NCBI RefSeq assembly: GCF_030272615.1
Contig: NC_081407.1
Coordinates: 439,297,213-439,361,212 of the forward strand
Direction: 5' to 3'
Source: Cryptomeria japonica
Lineage: Eukaryota > Streptophyta > Pinopsida > Cupressales > Cupressaceae
DNA length: 64,000 nucleotides
Position numbers and translations under genes: made by a program. Positions 1 to 10,523 of the stretch are shown here, piece by piece (the first letter of the stretch is position 1; each line of letters begins with the position of its first letter). The notes beneath the pieces are model-generated. The model did no database searches, had not been told where the DNA came from, and saw only the letters and a program-made list of their open reading frames with translations.

Positions 1-2
1 CA

Positions 3-1045
3 AGGAAGTTTTATTGGCTGACAAGGATGCATGTGACAAGCGGTATACAACATTTTTGGAATTTCACTGAGGCTAGACATGGTAAGGGAGAGCATGATGG
101 TGTAGGAGCATGTGTAAAAAGAGCCCTAGCTAGGGAAGAATTGAAGTACGAAGGTGGTGCTGAGTTCGTAGATGTAGAAACAATTGTGCGATGGTGTAAG
201 TCTACGATGGGTCCAGGTAATCTAGGTACGTCATTGGTTTGTAGATATTTTTGGTTGATTACTGAATCTAACATTGAAAACTATCTAGATTGTTGTACAG
301 TTGCAGGATCGAGTGACATGCACTCATTTATGAGTTCAAATTCAAGTTCACTGGTAATTTATACGAGACAGATGGTATGTTTTTGCTCTTCATGCATGTA
401 TTGTTTGTGGGAAGAATGTGAATCAGAAGAGTGGGTTGACAAATGGTCTTATAGACTGTTGGTTCCCATTGATTCATATCAAATTCCCAAAGCATTAAAA
501 TTGAGCCAGATGGAGACATCAATGGATTTTGACCATGTATCCGACCTAGTGGATTCAGGTGATTTTTTGAGTTAATTTTTCTGCAAGTATTCTTTTTGGT
601 TCATTTTTTTTTACATCATACTTTATTTTTGGTATTAATTAACACTTTATAAAATGCAGGTCATGTGTATGTAGTTGTTGTAGAAGAGAACAATGAAGAA
701 GGAACATATTACTATTTGTGTCATTGTGTTGAGCCTAAAAGAAAATTGACAACCACAATCATTGACGGAGAGGGTATTGAGTACCCAATAGTGTCTGTTG
801 TCGTGACAGGAACATGGCTTCAGAGATACCCTATCAAAAATTTTGATGTTTGGTTGTTCGAGGACTTTGAAACACACAGACATGTTCTTCATTTCTCTAA
901 CCTTGTTGTTGCAACAAATATTCATTTGATGAAGTATCGTGGTAGACCTCATAAAAAGATTTTATGGAAAGTTCATGAATCTGACCATGAGGCAATACTT
1001 GACACAATACGGGTTAGAGCTGATCTTGAAGGCTCACTTGATTGA
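3..1045 (+). CDS. 3' part of an unrecognised two-exon gene, possibly transposon-associated
   Basis: The reading frame is open to the left window edge, so the 5' end is missing. Exon 1 runs to 558. A GT-AG intron lies at 559-659 (donor CAG/GTGATT, acceptor TGCAG), and exon 2 runs 660-1045 to a stop. The split codon joins in phase and the frame stays open over about 310 codons, which supports a real gene. Exon 1 contains a segment reading HGKGEHDGVGACVKRAL near 75-125, preceded by FWNFTEAR. From memory, similar HGKG-x-x-DG-x-G-x-x-VKR segments occur in uncharacterised transposon-associated plant and animal proteins. I infer that link and cannot verify it. Exon 2 is rich in beta-type residues with no motif I can name. 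A first Met at 27 is possible, but the upstream codons are also open, so I treat the start as unknown. No stops or frameshifts are seen. Confidence 0.55.
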
Positions 1046-1116
1046 TTCTACGTTTCAGAGTAGAATGATTTTGAGAATTTTGTATAAATCATCGACAAAT
1101 TGTTCTATATTCATTT

Positions 1117-1446
1117 TTTGTATATATAAATGCCCGTGAGCTGATTTTTACATGTTTAGGGGCATAATTTTGTATATTTAAGTGGCAATGAGCTGATTTG
1201 TACATATGTACATGCCAAATTTTGTATATTAAAATGGCGATGAGTTGAATCACACATATTGTAATGCCAAATTTTGTATAAAAGCCCATGAGATGATTTG
1301 TATATTAAAATGGCGATGAGATGAATCACATATATTGTAATGCCAAATTTTGTATAAAAGCCCATGAGATTATTTGTAAGACAATTTTTTGTATAATCAA
1401 ATAGCCAAGAGCTGATTTGACCATATTTAGAGGCAAATTTTTGAAT
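1117..1446. repeat. Degenerate ~50-75 bp tandem repeats downstream of the first gene
   Basis: A phrase built on GCCAAATTTTGTATA, then AAATGGCGATGAG and GCTGATTTGTACAT, recurs about five times with substitutions and small indels. The two central copies (about 1266-1370) are almost identical. Short open frames crossing it are low-complexity artefacts of the repeat. It begins about 70 bases after the stop of the upstream gene and may overlap its 3' UTR. Confidence 0.75.
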
Positions 1447-1688
1447 AATATGTGACAATGTTTTGTGACTATTTTGTGTGTCAATGTTTTGTGACTATGT
1501 TTTGAGTATATGTGATGTGTCCCTGGTCAATCATGAGCATTCTTGATTCTTGTATAATCATGGATAATTATTTGAGTCATTATTGGGTCATAGGGGTGAT
1601 ATATTGAGACTAGACACAATTTGAGCAAAAATTGTCATTGTTGTCAAATAATTGTCAAAAAAATTGTCAAGCAACTTCTACATTGCGT
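1447..1688. other. AT-rich spacer, nothing recognised
   Basis: There are short direct repeats of TTGTGACTATTTTG and AATTGTCA type only. I see no coding frame, RNA gene or element end. Confidence 0.5.
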
Positions 1689-2567
1689 CGGTAGGGTATG
1701 ACTCTTGATGTTTTGGTGCTTTGGGATGCATGAAAGGGGCATGCCTAGCATAAACATGCCCACCCAGACACGCTTGCGATGTCAGTTTGTGCTCACGAGG
1801 AACAGGATCAATTCCAGCCAATCTTGCAACTTTTCCTTGCAAGCAACTAACGGTTTTTTGAGCAGGCGAAAAAATGCTACTAATTGAAAATGGCTCCGAG
1901 TCGTCGAAAACCAAGATAGGCCATTGTAGAGGAGCCTCACACAACCCCATGAGATCAAACAGATCGATCGTATGTGTCATGGATTGGAAGAAACAGTCCA
2001 TCAAATTTTGATAATTTTTTGGACTCAGGGCACTTGAGAGATCTCACCGGTAGGGTATGACTCTCGATGTTCTGGTGCTTTGGGATGCACAATAGGGGCA
2101 TGCCTAGCATAAACATGCCCACTTGGATGTGCTCGTGATGTTTGTTTGTGCACACAAGGAACATAATCAATTCTAGCCAATCTTGCAACTTTTCCTTGCA
2201 AGCAACTAATGATTTTTTGAGTAGGTGAAAAATGCTACTAATTGAAAATGGCTCCGAGTCATCAAAAACCGAGATAGGCCATTGTAGAGGAGCCTCATGT
2301 GACCCCATGGGATCAAACAGATTGATCGTATGTGTCGTGGATTGGAAGAAATAGTCTTTCAAATTTTGACAATTTTTTGGACTCAGGGCACTTAAGAGAT
2401 CGCACCGGTAGGGTATGACTCTCGACGTTCTGGTGCTTTGGGATGCATAATAGGGGCATGCCTAGCGTAAATATTCCCACCCAGATGCGCTCACGACATC
2501 GATTTGTGCACACGAGGAACACAATTTGACCATTGCGAGCGTGAGGGTGCTCTCGCACCAAACACAT
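1689..2567. repeat. Tandem array of ~359 bp units (2.4 copies)
   Basis: Units begin at the phrase CGGTAGGGTATGACTC at 1689, 2048 and 2406, a period of 359 then 358 bases. The third unit stops after about 160 bases. Units differ by scattered substitutions, many at CG sites (for example CTCGATG versus CTCGACG). Minus-strand frames of 84-135 codons cross the array and share the same peptide phrases. They follow the repeat, show no recognised domain, and are probably not genes. Confidence 0.85.
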
Positions 2568-2586
2568 TGTTGTTTAAATTCATATT

Positions 2587-2880
2587 GTCGATTTTTGTTG
2601 TTTATATTCATATTGTAAATTACATATGCAAATATTCATTTAAATTTATAAAAGGGTAGCCACCAAATACAGTGAATACATAATAATGAACTGAATACAA
2701 GGAGTTTTGTAGGGTTAATTCAACATTTTAGAAATTTTATCAAATCATATTCCACGATTGCAATGCTTTATATCATATATTTTTATTGTTTATATTCATA
2801 TTGTTGATTACATATGCAAATATTCATTTAAACGTATAAAAGGATAACCAAAAAATACAACAAATACAAAATAATGAACG
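2587..2880. repeat. Two direct copies of an ~85 bp AT-rich segment
   Basis: A segment starting TTGTTTATATTCATATTG, running through ACATATGCAAATATTC to ACCAAATACA, occurs at about 2598-2685 and again at about 2788-2870. The spacing is about 190 bases. This is the sequence into which the 2920 element inserted. No gene is seen here. Confidence 0.6.
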
Positions 2881-2919
2881 CATTACACATTTATTGGATC
2901 GAATATCAATATTTATATA

Positions 2920-3989
2920 TGTAAAGCGGAAAAATCGAACCCTAGTTGTTCTCCCCTCCCCAACTCTAAGGAGAGAGAAGGGAGAGTCACTAGGGTTGAT
3001 GGTTTTCACTTAAGAGAGACTTTACATTCAAAAGAGGGGTTGAAAACCACAAGATCCAATCCCATGCAATGCAAGATTGGATTCTATATGAGTTTCAAGG
3101 GTTAAGACATCAAGGATACCCTCTCTTGTAAAGAATGTAGATAGAAAGATTGAACTAGGAATGAATGTAAAGTAGGAAAGATTCGCTTATAAACAAAGAT
3201 AGGGATATGGGATGAAGCTGCGGACCTGGAATTAGCAGTAAAATGTCGAGACGGTGCTGTTCTGTAAATTTGAGCAAAAGTTGATGGGACAATGGCGCCC
3301 GGCGTGCACACGGTCCTCTGAAAAATCCGCGAAACGAAGGGGGATCTGTTCGTCTCTGCACAAGGATTCCAGATCTTCAATTACAGCTGCGTACCTGCAA
3401 CCTTGTTGTAAGAATGTTTGTATTCTTACATGTGAAGGTGTAATGTATGTAGTGTGTAATGTGTTGTAAGTGATCTCCTCTTCAATGGTTGAATCCTTGT
3501 CTTGAGTGCAACACTTAGCCTTGAATGGAGACTTAGAATGCTCAATTGCTTGAAGGAATGCTTGAATGCTTGAATACTTGAATGCTTGAATGCTTGAATA
3601 TTGTTTTCGCCTTTTTTCCCTCTACCAAAATGGGAGAGGAAATGTCATTTATATACTTGTCAATTAGGGTTGAAAGACTAATTTTCCCGACCTTAGGCCG
3701 ACCAGGAAACATTATTTTCCAATTTGCAAACATAAAGACCCAAAGCCCCATAAGAGACCGGGCCCAAAATAGGGCCAGGGACCAGGGTGCTGGGTGCCAT
3801 GGTCCTGGGGGACCAGGGCACCTCCAGGGACAGCAGGGTGCAAGGAGGATCAGGCCAGGGTGCTGAAAAATGCAGTTTTTGATGTTATGAACAAGTTTCG
3901 AGGTCTCCATTCAGGTTCAGTGTTGCGCCGCCATTGTGAAGACCCAAATGCAGTCAAAATTGCAAGTGTCACAATTTTAGGACGCTACA
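2920..3989 (-). repeat. Left LTR (3' LTR in element orientation) of the gag-only element
   Basis: It spans 1070 bases, TG...CA bounded, and aligns end to end with 9343-10375. The region 3551-3600 holds about five copies of a GAATGCTTGAAT-type decamer, against fewer in the other LTR. A GC-rich segment near 3770-3850 has a short indel relative to its partner. A minus-strand TATA-like TATATAAAT lies at about 3646-3654. Confidence 0.92.
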
Positions 3990-4005
3990 TTTAGCCCCCA
4001 CTTTA
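3990..4005 (-). promoter_or_regulatory. Polypurine tract of the gag-only element
   Basis: Read on the minus strand, the bases next to the LTR are AAAGTGGGGGCTAAA, a purine-rich run directly abutting the LTR end. That is the expected primer for plus-strand DNA synthesis. Confidence 0.8.
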
Positions 4006-4612
4006 GTGGGAGTATAAGCGTATGCCCATACTTCCGGTAAAGTACAAGGAAACAACATTGAAAAACTTTCACCACGTCAAGGAGGCAAGATACACCAAGC
4101 CCCCAGAGGACTAAAGATCTTACAAATTTGATTGACAAAGTAAAAGGGAAGATCATGAGGGAGAACCATGATTGTCAGTAGTAAGGTTCCCTCACTATGA
4201 GTCATGCAAGAAAGATATCAAAAATTTTCAAGGCAAAGCTAAATTTGTCAAGAAATTTTCAAGTATCTTGAAAAGATATGGACGGGATGTATGCCCCCCT
4301 ACATTAAAGCGATCACACACGCCTCATCGGGGGTGATTGCTTTAAGGTAGTGATACATATAAGAAATGAGAAAGGAGCACATTATCACAAGGATTTAGCC
4401 CCGAAGTGTGAAATAAGCCCAAGGATAATAGACACAAAACACAAAGCACAAGGTGACTTCGCTTTCCTCGGGGTCAGTATGCTATATGATAATTCATGTA
4501 TATCATATGTATGTATGCATAATTGTTCTTCATTCCCTAATCAAGGAAGATCACCTAGAAGAAGGGAACACATGTGTCTTTTGAGTCAACATGAGAGAGA
4601 CCAAAAGAGATC
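4006..4612 (-). other. Non-coding tail of the gag-only element, with one hairpin
   Basis: There are no useful frames here. It lies where pol would be expected in an autonomous element. A 13 bp inverted repeat pairs 4304-4316 with 4333-4345, with a single G.T position on the plus strand and a 16-base loop. Confidence 0.6.
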
Positions 4613-5203
4613 TCAATGTTTTGCATCATCCTCAAGTAGACAACACCAAGGACAACAAATAGAAGAATGAGAATAACACATAGAAGAAGTAACAAAAGAG
4701 AGGAGGAGAGAGTCTGCTATGCTAATGAAATAGTCTAGCATGTCATCTACCCCCCGATCTTGCTGATCAATATTTCGGGAAGGTAGGAAACACGCTAGAG
4801 GAGGATCATCCAACATAGTAGACGGAGCTATCACAAGATCCAAACAAGGGCTATGTTCATGTCCCAAGCCACAGTGTTCTTGTCTAGGAGCTAGGATAAG
4901 TGCTTTAGAAAATTCGTTAGATAGATGGTTATTAACATCAACATATTCATATTCACTATCAGAATGAACAGGAGTAACATTTTCATCTATATCATCATCA
5001 AGATTTATAAAAATAGGATCTTTAACTCGCACAGGATCAAGACCATCATGCATCTTATATTTAGGAGATTTCGGCTCAATCGTCGGCTGAGGAGAAAATG
5101 GAATAATATTGGCTGAAGGTGTTTTTGGGGATTGCAAAGTTTGAGAAGCAGCTGCCTGAGCTCTAAGACGACGCTTTCGTCGGTGTTCACGTGTAGAACG
5201 ATT
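4613..5203 (-). pseudogene. Downstream continuation of the gag-protease frame after an in-frame TGA
   Basis: This stretch is in exactly the same frame as 5204-6610 and is cut off only by the TGA at 5204-5206. It encodes a basic stretch (STREHRRKRRLRAQAAA), then an acidic stretch with DPIFINLDDDIDEN. In related Gypsy elements such linkers lie between protease and reverse transcriptase. The frame ends at 4613 without entering a reverse transcriptase domain, so the loss of pol predates or is independent of the stop codon. Confidence 0.7.
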
Positions 5204-6628
5204 TCATCTAGTCTTAGTAGGAAGTTGCGAAGATTGAGGAGGAGGAATGTTCTCATCCTTATCACTTGGGTGTTTAGGTTGTGGTCTCTTAGGTTGAATA
5301 ATAGGAGAAGAGGAAGGTCCCTTCTCTCCATAAGAGGAAGGAGGAGGAACTGCTCCATATAAGGGAGGAATATTTGGTTTAGGAAGGAGACCAAGCCCAT
5401 CATGACGAGGAGGTATAGGTCTACTTTTAGGAAGTTTATTAGATATAGGCATAGTGACATCCATAGGGATGGGTTGGGAATCTTCTTGAGGAAAGACATT
5501 AGTTCTATCTTTCAAAGGAAGAACTTCCTTCTCAAGAATGATAGGAATGCCAAGTTTAGGTGTTCTAGGTTCACTTAGAGATAGGATCATATCTTTCTTC
5601 CACTTTTGATAAGATTTAAAAAGATGATCACTTCGCGGGGGAAGAGATTGAAATTGTTTAGGCCAAAAGTAATCAATAGGAATGCTAGAAGTTCTTTCAG
5701 CTGGTTTAAAGAGACTATGCTTGACAGTAACAACTTCACCATTATGGGGAAATTTCAAACACTTGTGAATAGGAGAAGCAATAGCTTTCATGGAAGACAG
5801 CCAAGGATAGCCTAGCTTCACACGAAATTGTTCAGATGATGGAATAATAGCAAAGTCCACATCAAGGGATTTGTTATGAACCTCAATAGGTAATGTAATA
5901 GAACCAATTGTAGGAGAAGAAAATGCATCAAATAGTTTCACAACCACATTTGTTTCGTCATAGATCACTTGATTCAATTGCAAAGTAAAAAGAAATTCTT
6001 TAGTAATGACATTAACCATGCAAGAAGGATCAATAAGCACTCCACGGCAAGGTGTATTCTTGACTTTTGCAACTATATATAAAGGACCATCAGGTGCCTT
6101 GATAGTTTCACTGGAATCAAATGTGATGGAAAGTTCTTTAGGGATTTTCTGCTGCTCTACAAAGTTAATCACATTCGGAGCCATAGACACAAGATCATCA
6201 GGTGAGACAGATGAATCATTAGTATCAATCGCATTAGAGGTATGAGAAGGTAATGGATCAGTAAAAATCTTAAGATTTTGGTGAGGAGGAGCTACAGATG
6301 TGTTGCCTTTATCATTCACACCAGAAATAGAGATAGTATTATTATCAATCAAATCTTGAATTTTACCCTTTAAAGCAAAACATTTTTCAGTATCATGCCT
6401 AGGATGACGATGAAATTGACAAAAAGATTTGTTATCAAAATAGGGTGAATTAATCTTTGCAGGATCTATTTGCTTTATAGGAGGAAGAGTAAGCACATTT
6501 TGTTCCAATAACTTATTCATAATACTATGCAATGATTCATTCAAAGGAGTAAACTTTCTTTCTTTCTTGAAAAACTTAGAAATAGGAGGCACACCTGATG
6601 CCGCATTCACATTGTTGTTGATGATGTT
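5204..6628 (-). pseudogene. Gag C-terminal zinc-knuckle-like and aspartic-protease-like region
   Basis: It continues in the frame of gag after a TAA at 6629. Near its start is a CQFHRHPRHDTEKC pattern (about 6395-6440 on the minus strand) like the CxFHxxxGHDTxxC motif of Tat/OTA-type plant Gypsy elements. About 200 residues in is a retropepsin-like segment, with VLIDPSCMVNVI where an active enzyme would have D-T/S-G. The glycine is lost, so activity is doubtful. A proline-rich tail follows (PPLYGAVPPPSSYG). The frame has no ATG near its beginning, so it was probably part of one polyprotein with gag. The stop that separates them may be a CAA-to-TAA change, which is inference. Confidence 0.75.
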
Positions 6629-8065
6629 TTAATTGAATTTAATGGACTCTCTATTCGGTTTAAACTTCCCAAATGGTTGTTGACTACTATCACCCTTATC
6701 ACTCGGAGCCATAGGATTTGCTTGTTCCATTTGACTCACAGTCAGTTGATAATTGTGAAGAGTTGCGCACAACTGTTGGAAAGAAGTAAACTCAAAAAAT
6801 AGGAGTTTTTCTCTAATATCTTTTTGTAAATTAGAAATAAAGATTCTTTGAATATCATTGTCAGGCACTGGAAAAGAAATTTGAGCATACAAATGCTTAT
6901 ATCTACCAATGAAATTAGTCACTTTTTCTTTAACACCTTGTTTGCAATGCATTAAATCAATCAAAGTAACTTTAGGACTTATATTGTTTTGAAATTGTTG
7001 AATGAAAGCATTTGCAAGTTGTTTGAAAGAAGAAATAGAATAGGAAGGCAACGAGCAATACCATTGTAGGGCTTTGTCTCTTAATGTCCTAGTGAACAGT
7101 TTTGCAAGCAACCTTTGGTCATAAGCAAAATCAGTACATATTGTTTGAAAGGTCTTAACATGTGTTAGAGGATCACCCTTACCATTATAAAGCTCCAAAT
7201 GCGGAATTTCAACATGTTTAGGGGGGATAGCTCGAACAATGTCAAGAGAAAGTGGGCTCGCGACATCAAATGTGGGCACACTAAACTTAGATTGATTCAT
7301 AGAGGCAATTTGTTGCTGTAAAGAAGAGACAGTTTGTGCAAGATTGTTGATGGTCGCTTCAGTCGAAGAGTTCATATTAGACGTGTTAGATTGTGATGGA
7401 GGTGTTATGTTATTGAAAGAAGGTAGAGAGTAAGGTGGTGGGACACTATGATAGTTAGTCATAGGAGATGATTGGAAAGGAGGAACACTACAAGGAGGAA
7501 TGGAAGGGTTAAATGAATTGCCCCCTTGCGTCATGTTCATTTGTGGAGATATAATAGGGACACTCATTGAAGGAATGGATGAAGAAGTTGGATTAAATGA
7601 AGGAAGAGGGTTGATTGAAGAAGAGGGATTGCCCCCATGACTGGTGATCATAGGAGGAATGTCTTGTATTAAAGTAGTCATTATGTTTGATGTAAAAGTA
7701 GGTATACTAGCAATAGGAGTTGTCAAAGGAATAGAATGATTAACTTGAGTAGGAGGTTGTGTATAACCTAAGGTTTCGGCACAACTCTTCATAGGCATCA
7801 CATTCGAATCCACAATGTGTGCAATACCACGCAAAATATCAATTCCATTCTTATCACTTTGAACCATACATTTTAGACCCTCAATTAATGAAAGAGCTTG
7901 ACTATCGGGGTATTCTTGAGACATCCATTGTTGAAAATCATCAAATTGGTTATCCAATTTTGAAAGTTGTTCTACAGAAACCTCATGGAGAGCTTCTTCA
8001 TCATTAAGAGGATTAGAGGAATTACCCATGTCCTCGTTAAAAAGGCCATTCAAATTAGGTTCCAT
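6629..8065 (-). CDS. gag: Gag polyprotein (capsid) of the gag-only element
   Basis: The open frame extends to 8320, but I place the start at the ATG at 8065 (MEPNLNGLFNEDMG). The upstream part overlaps the repeated GTGCAC leader motif and looks non-coding. That gives about 478 residues. The N-terminus is acidic. The middle (residues ~130-265) is Pro/Ser/Asn-rich and probably disordered, followed by a coiled-coil-like NNLAQTVSSLQQQIASM. The retrotransposon gag domain follows (Pfam PF03732 type), starting near PKHVEIPHLELYNGKGDP, with the typical ALQWYCSLP and LIDLMHCKQGVKEKVTNFIGRYK segments. Its role is assembly of the virus-like particle around the RNA. It ends in TAA, and the same frame goes on into the protease-like region. 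A related N-terminal fragment lies at 58016-58359. Confidence 0.88.
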   Translation of the reverse strand: MEPNLNGLFNEDMGNSSNPLNDEEALHEVSVEQLSKLDNQFDDFQQWMSQEYPDSQALSLIEGLKCMVQSDKNGIDILRGIAHIVDSNVMPMKSCAETLGYTQPPTQVNHSIPLTTPIASIPTFTSNIMTTLIQDIPPMITSHGGNPSSSINPLPSFNPTSSSIPSMSVPIISPQMNMTQGGNSFNPSIPPCSVPPFQSSPMTNYHSVPPPYSLPSFNNITPPSQSNTSNMNSSTEATINNLAQTVSSLQQQIASMNQSKFSVPTFDVASPLSLDIVRAIPPKHVEIPHLELYNGKGDPLTHVKTFQTICTDFAYDQRLLAKLFTRTLRDKALQWYCSLPSYSISSFKQLANAFIQQFQNNISPKVTLIDLMHCKQGVKEKVTNFIGRYKHLYAQISFPVPDNDIQRIFISNLQKDIREKLLFFEFTSFQQLCATLHNYQLTVSQMEQANPMAPSDKGDSSQQPFGKFKPNRESIKFN

Positions 8066-9320
8066 CTCCTCAGTAATTAAACCTTGGAAGGACTTAATTC
8101 TAAGGCTTCGTCTACGGGAATAGTGTAAGTAGGGCTTATTGTTGTAAAACTCATGCACTAAAGAGAGAGAGAGAAGATTTTGAATTTTAAAGGTAGCAAA
8201 TTTCAATAAAACCAGCCAATCTCCTAGATTTAAGCTGTTAAATGCAATCAGGACAATCTCCCGAAATTTCGGAAAAAATGTCCGGGACCATGGCAAACGG
8301 AGTGCACACGGTCCTCGCAACTTTTTTCAAAATTTTTAGGGATGAAAGTTATGATGATTTTAAAGATAATCTAAAAAAATTGAGTGATTTTACAATCTGT
8401 AGATAGGCCAAATTAAAGTTGCAATCTCAAAATTGAACCCTACCAAGATTATTGAAAAATGCAAATTTTTGAATTTTGACAAAGAGAGGGAAACTGAAAT
8501 TTTGAATTTTATGATTTTAGAGAGAATGCCAAAAGCAATGCAAGTTTTGAAATTTAAAAGTTGACTCGATTTCATGCAAAATTCGAATTTGAAAGTGGAA
8601 ATCAAAGTTGTTGCAATTAAACACTTAATTTCAAAAGTCACGAACTGCAAAAATTTGAACAAAGCATTGAAATTTCGAATGAATGCCAACACACTTTTCA
8701 GATTTAGGATTGTAAGAAACACAATTTTGATATGAATTTTAATTTCAATTATTTTTGAATGATTAGAAGCCTCAAACCAAGCAATCACTAGACCAACTTT
8801 GACTTTAATTTTGAAAGTGTTAAAATTGATAAAATCAGCCAAAATTCTGGATTTTAGCAGAAAAATGCAGTAAGATCTAACTCCCAAAATTTTAGAAAAT
8901 ATGTCGGGGATGATGGCGCTCGGGGTGCACACGGTCCTCGCAACTTTTTTCCAAATTTTCAGGGATGAAAGATATTGTGATTTTATTGCGGAATCCAAAG
9001 TTACAGCCGATTTGGAGGTGTTTTGATTAGTGAAATTATCAGTCAAAGCTTGAATCAAGAAGGTCTTAAAAATTAGGGTTTTGATATTTAACCACTTAAT
9101 TTTCAGAATTAAAGCACAAATATGAATTGACAATTTGCAATAGAAGGGTAGATCTGAAACAAGCATTAACAATTAAACGTTTCACAAGTTTAATTACTTA
9201 AAAAGAAAATTTTAGGGTTTTTATGCAATCAACCTCTAAAATTTGCAAAAGATCAAACATGGAAATATAATTAGGAAAGCAAAAATTTCAGATCTAACCA
9301 TGAATAATCAGAATGAGGAT
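8066..9320 (-). promoter_or_regulatory. Long 5' leader of the gag-only element with repeated GTGCAC motifs
   Basis: About 1.25 kb lies between the primer site and gag. It is AT-rich and rich in AAATTT-type words. Two copies of a GC-rich module stand out, at 8284-8316 and 8906-8939, each holding GTGCACACGGTCCTCG. Single copies also occur in each LTR (3287-3316 and 9710-9739). In three of the four, GGAC(C) and (G)GTCC flank the motif and can pair. A minus-strand frame of 260 codons at 8390-9172 is an artefact of AT-rich sequence with no recognisable domain. Confidence 0.6.
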
Positions 9321-9339
9321 GTTCACGTCGGGTTCACCA
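9321..9339 (-). promoter_or_regulatory. Primer binding site of the gag-only element
   Basis: On the minus strand the sequence after the 5' LTR is TGGTGAACCCGACGTGAAC, three bases inside the LTR end. TGG at the start matches the CCA end of a tRNA. I do not name the tRNA. Confidence 0.8.
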
Positions 9340-9342
9340 AAA

Positions 9343-10375
9343 TGTAAAGCGGAGAAATTGAACCCTAGTTGTTCTCCCCTCCCCAACTCCAAGGAGAGAG
9401 AAGGGAGAGTCACTAGGGTTGATGGTTTTCACTTAAGAGAGACTTTACATTCAAAAGAGGGGTTGAAACCCACAAGATCCAATCCCACGCAATGCAAGAT
9501 TGGATTCTATATGAGTTTCAAGGGTTAAGACATCAAGGATACCCTCTCTTGTAAAGAATGTAGATAGAAAGATTGAACTAGGAATGAATGTAAAGTAGGA
9601 AAGATTCACTTATAAACAAAGATAGGGATATGGGATGAAGCTGCGGACCTGGAATGAGCAATAAAATGTCGAGACGGTGCTGTTCTGTAAATTTGAGCAA
9701 AAGTTGACAGGACAATGGCGCCCGGCGTGCACACGGTCCTCCGAAAAATCCGCGAAACGAAGGGGGATCTGTTCGTCTCTGCACAAGGATTCTAGATCTT
9801 CAATTATAGCCGCGTACCTGCAACCTTGTTGTAAGAATGTTTGTATTCTTACATGCGAAGGTGTAATGTATGTAGTGTGTAATGTGTTGTAAGTGATCTC
9901 CTCTTCAATGGTTGAATCCTTGTCTTGAATGCAACACTTAGCCTTGAATGGAGACTTAGAATGCTCAATTACTTGAAGGAATGCTTGAATGCTTGAATAT
10001 CGTTTTCACCTTTTTTCCCTCTACCAAAATGGGAGAGGAAATGTCATTTATATACTTGTCAATTAGGGTTGAAAGACTGATTTTCCCAACCTTAGGCCGA
10101 CCAGGAAACATTATTTTCCAATTTGCAAACATAAAGACCCGAAGCCCCATAAGAGACCGGGCCCAAAATAGGGTGGGGGACTAGGGCGCTGGGTGCCATG
10201 GTCCCACCTCCAGGGATAGCAGGGTGTAAGGAGGATCAGGCCAGGGTGCTGAAAAATGCAGTTTTTGATGTTATGAACAAGTTTCGGGGTCTCCATTCAG
10301 GTTCAGTGTTGCACCGCCATCGTGAAGACCCAAATGCAGTCAAAATTGTAAGTGTCGCAATTTTAGGATGCTACA
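9343..10375 (-). repeat. Right LTR (5' LTR in element orientation) of the gag-only element
   Basis: It spans 1033 bases and aligns throughout with 2920-3989. It is shorter mainly through fewer GAATGCTTGAAT repeats and a small deletion in the GC-rich segment near 10200. A minus-strand TATATAAAT at 10046-10054 is the likely core promoter. Confidence 0.92.
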
Positions 10376-10523
10376 ATATATATAAAAAAAGGCATGTCTG
10401 CCAAGTCAATACAAGTATTACAAAAATGTGGCATATGCCATGTCCAAATCGATATACAATAAAAATGTAGAATATATCTACATGTATTGGTCATTCTATG
10501 ACCAAAACTAACACTATATGATC

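Larger units (their letters stand above)
2920..10375 (-). mobile_element. Complete non-autonomous LTR retrotransposon with gag only (TR-GAG type)
   Basis: Two direct LTRs of about 1.05 kb start TGTAAAGCGG and end GCTACA. They are flanked by an exact 5 bp target duplication ATATA (2915-2919 and 10376-10380). The coding frames, primer binding site (9321-9339) and polypurine tract (3990-4005) all place the element on the minus strand, so the right LTR is the functional 5' LTR. The internal part holds gag, a decayed protease-like segment and about 620 bases of non-coding tail. I find no reverse transcriptase, RNase H or integrase motifs in any frame. This matches the published TR-GAG class of non-autonomous Ty3/Gypsy relatives. 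The two LTRs differ at scattered bases and a few small indels, so insertion is not recent. Confidence 0.93.

Noticed and set aside
1689-2567. Protein family encoded on the minus strand of the 359 bp repeats
   Set aside because: The frames simply follow the tandem repeat, lack a consistent start and show no domain. Repetition explains their similarity.
8390-9172. 260-codon minus-strand frame in the gag-only element leader
   Set aside because: Lys/Ile/Phe-rich with no domain, lies in the untranslated leader, and spans one of the repeated GTGCAC modules.
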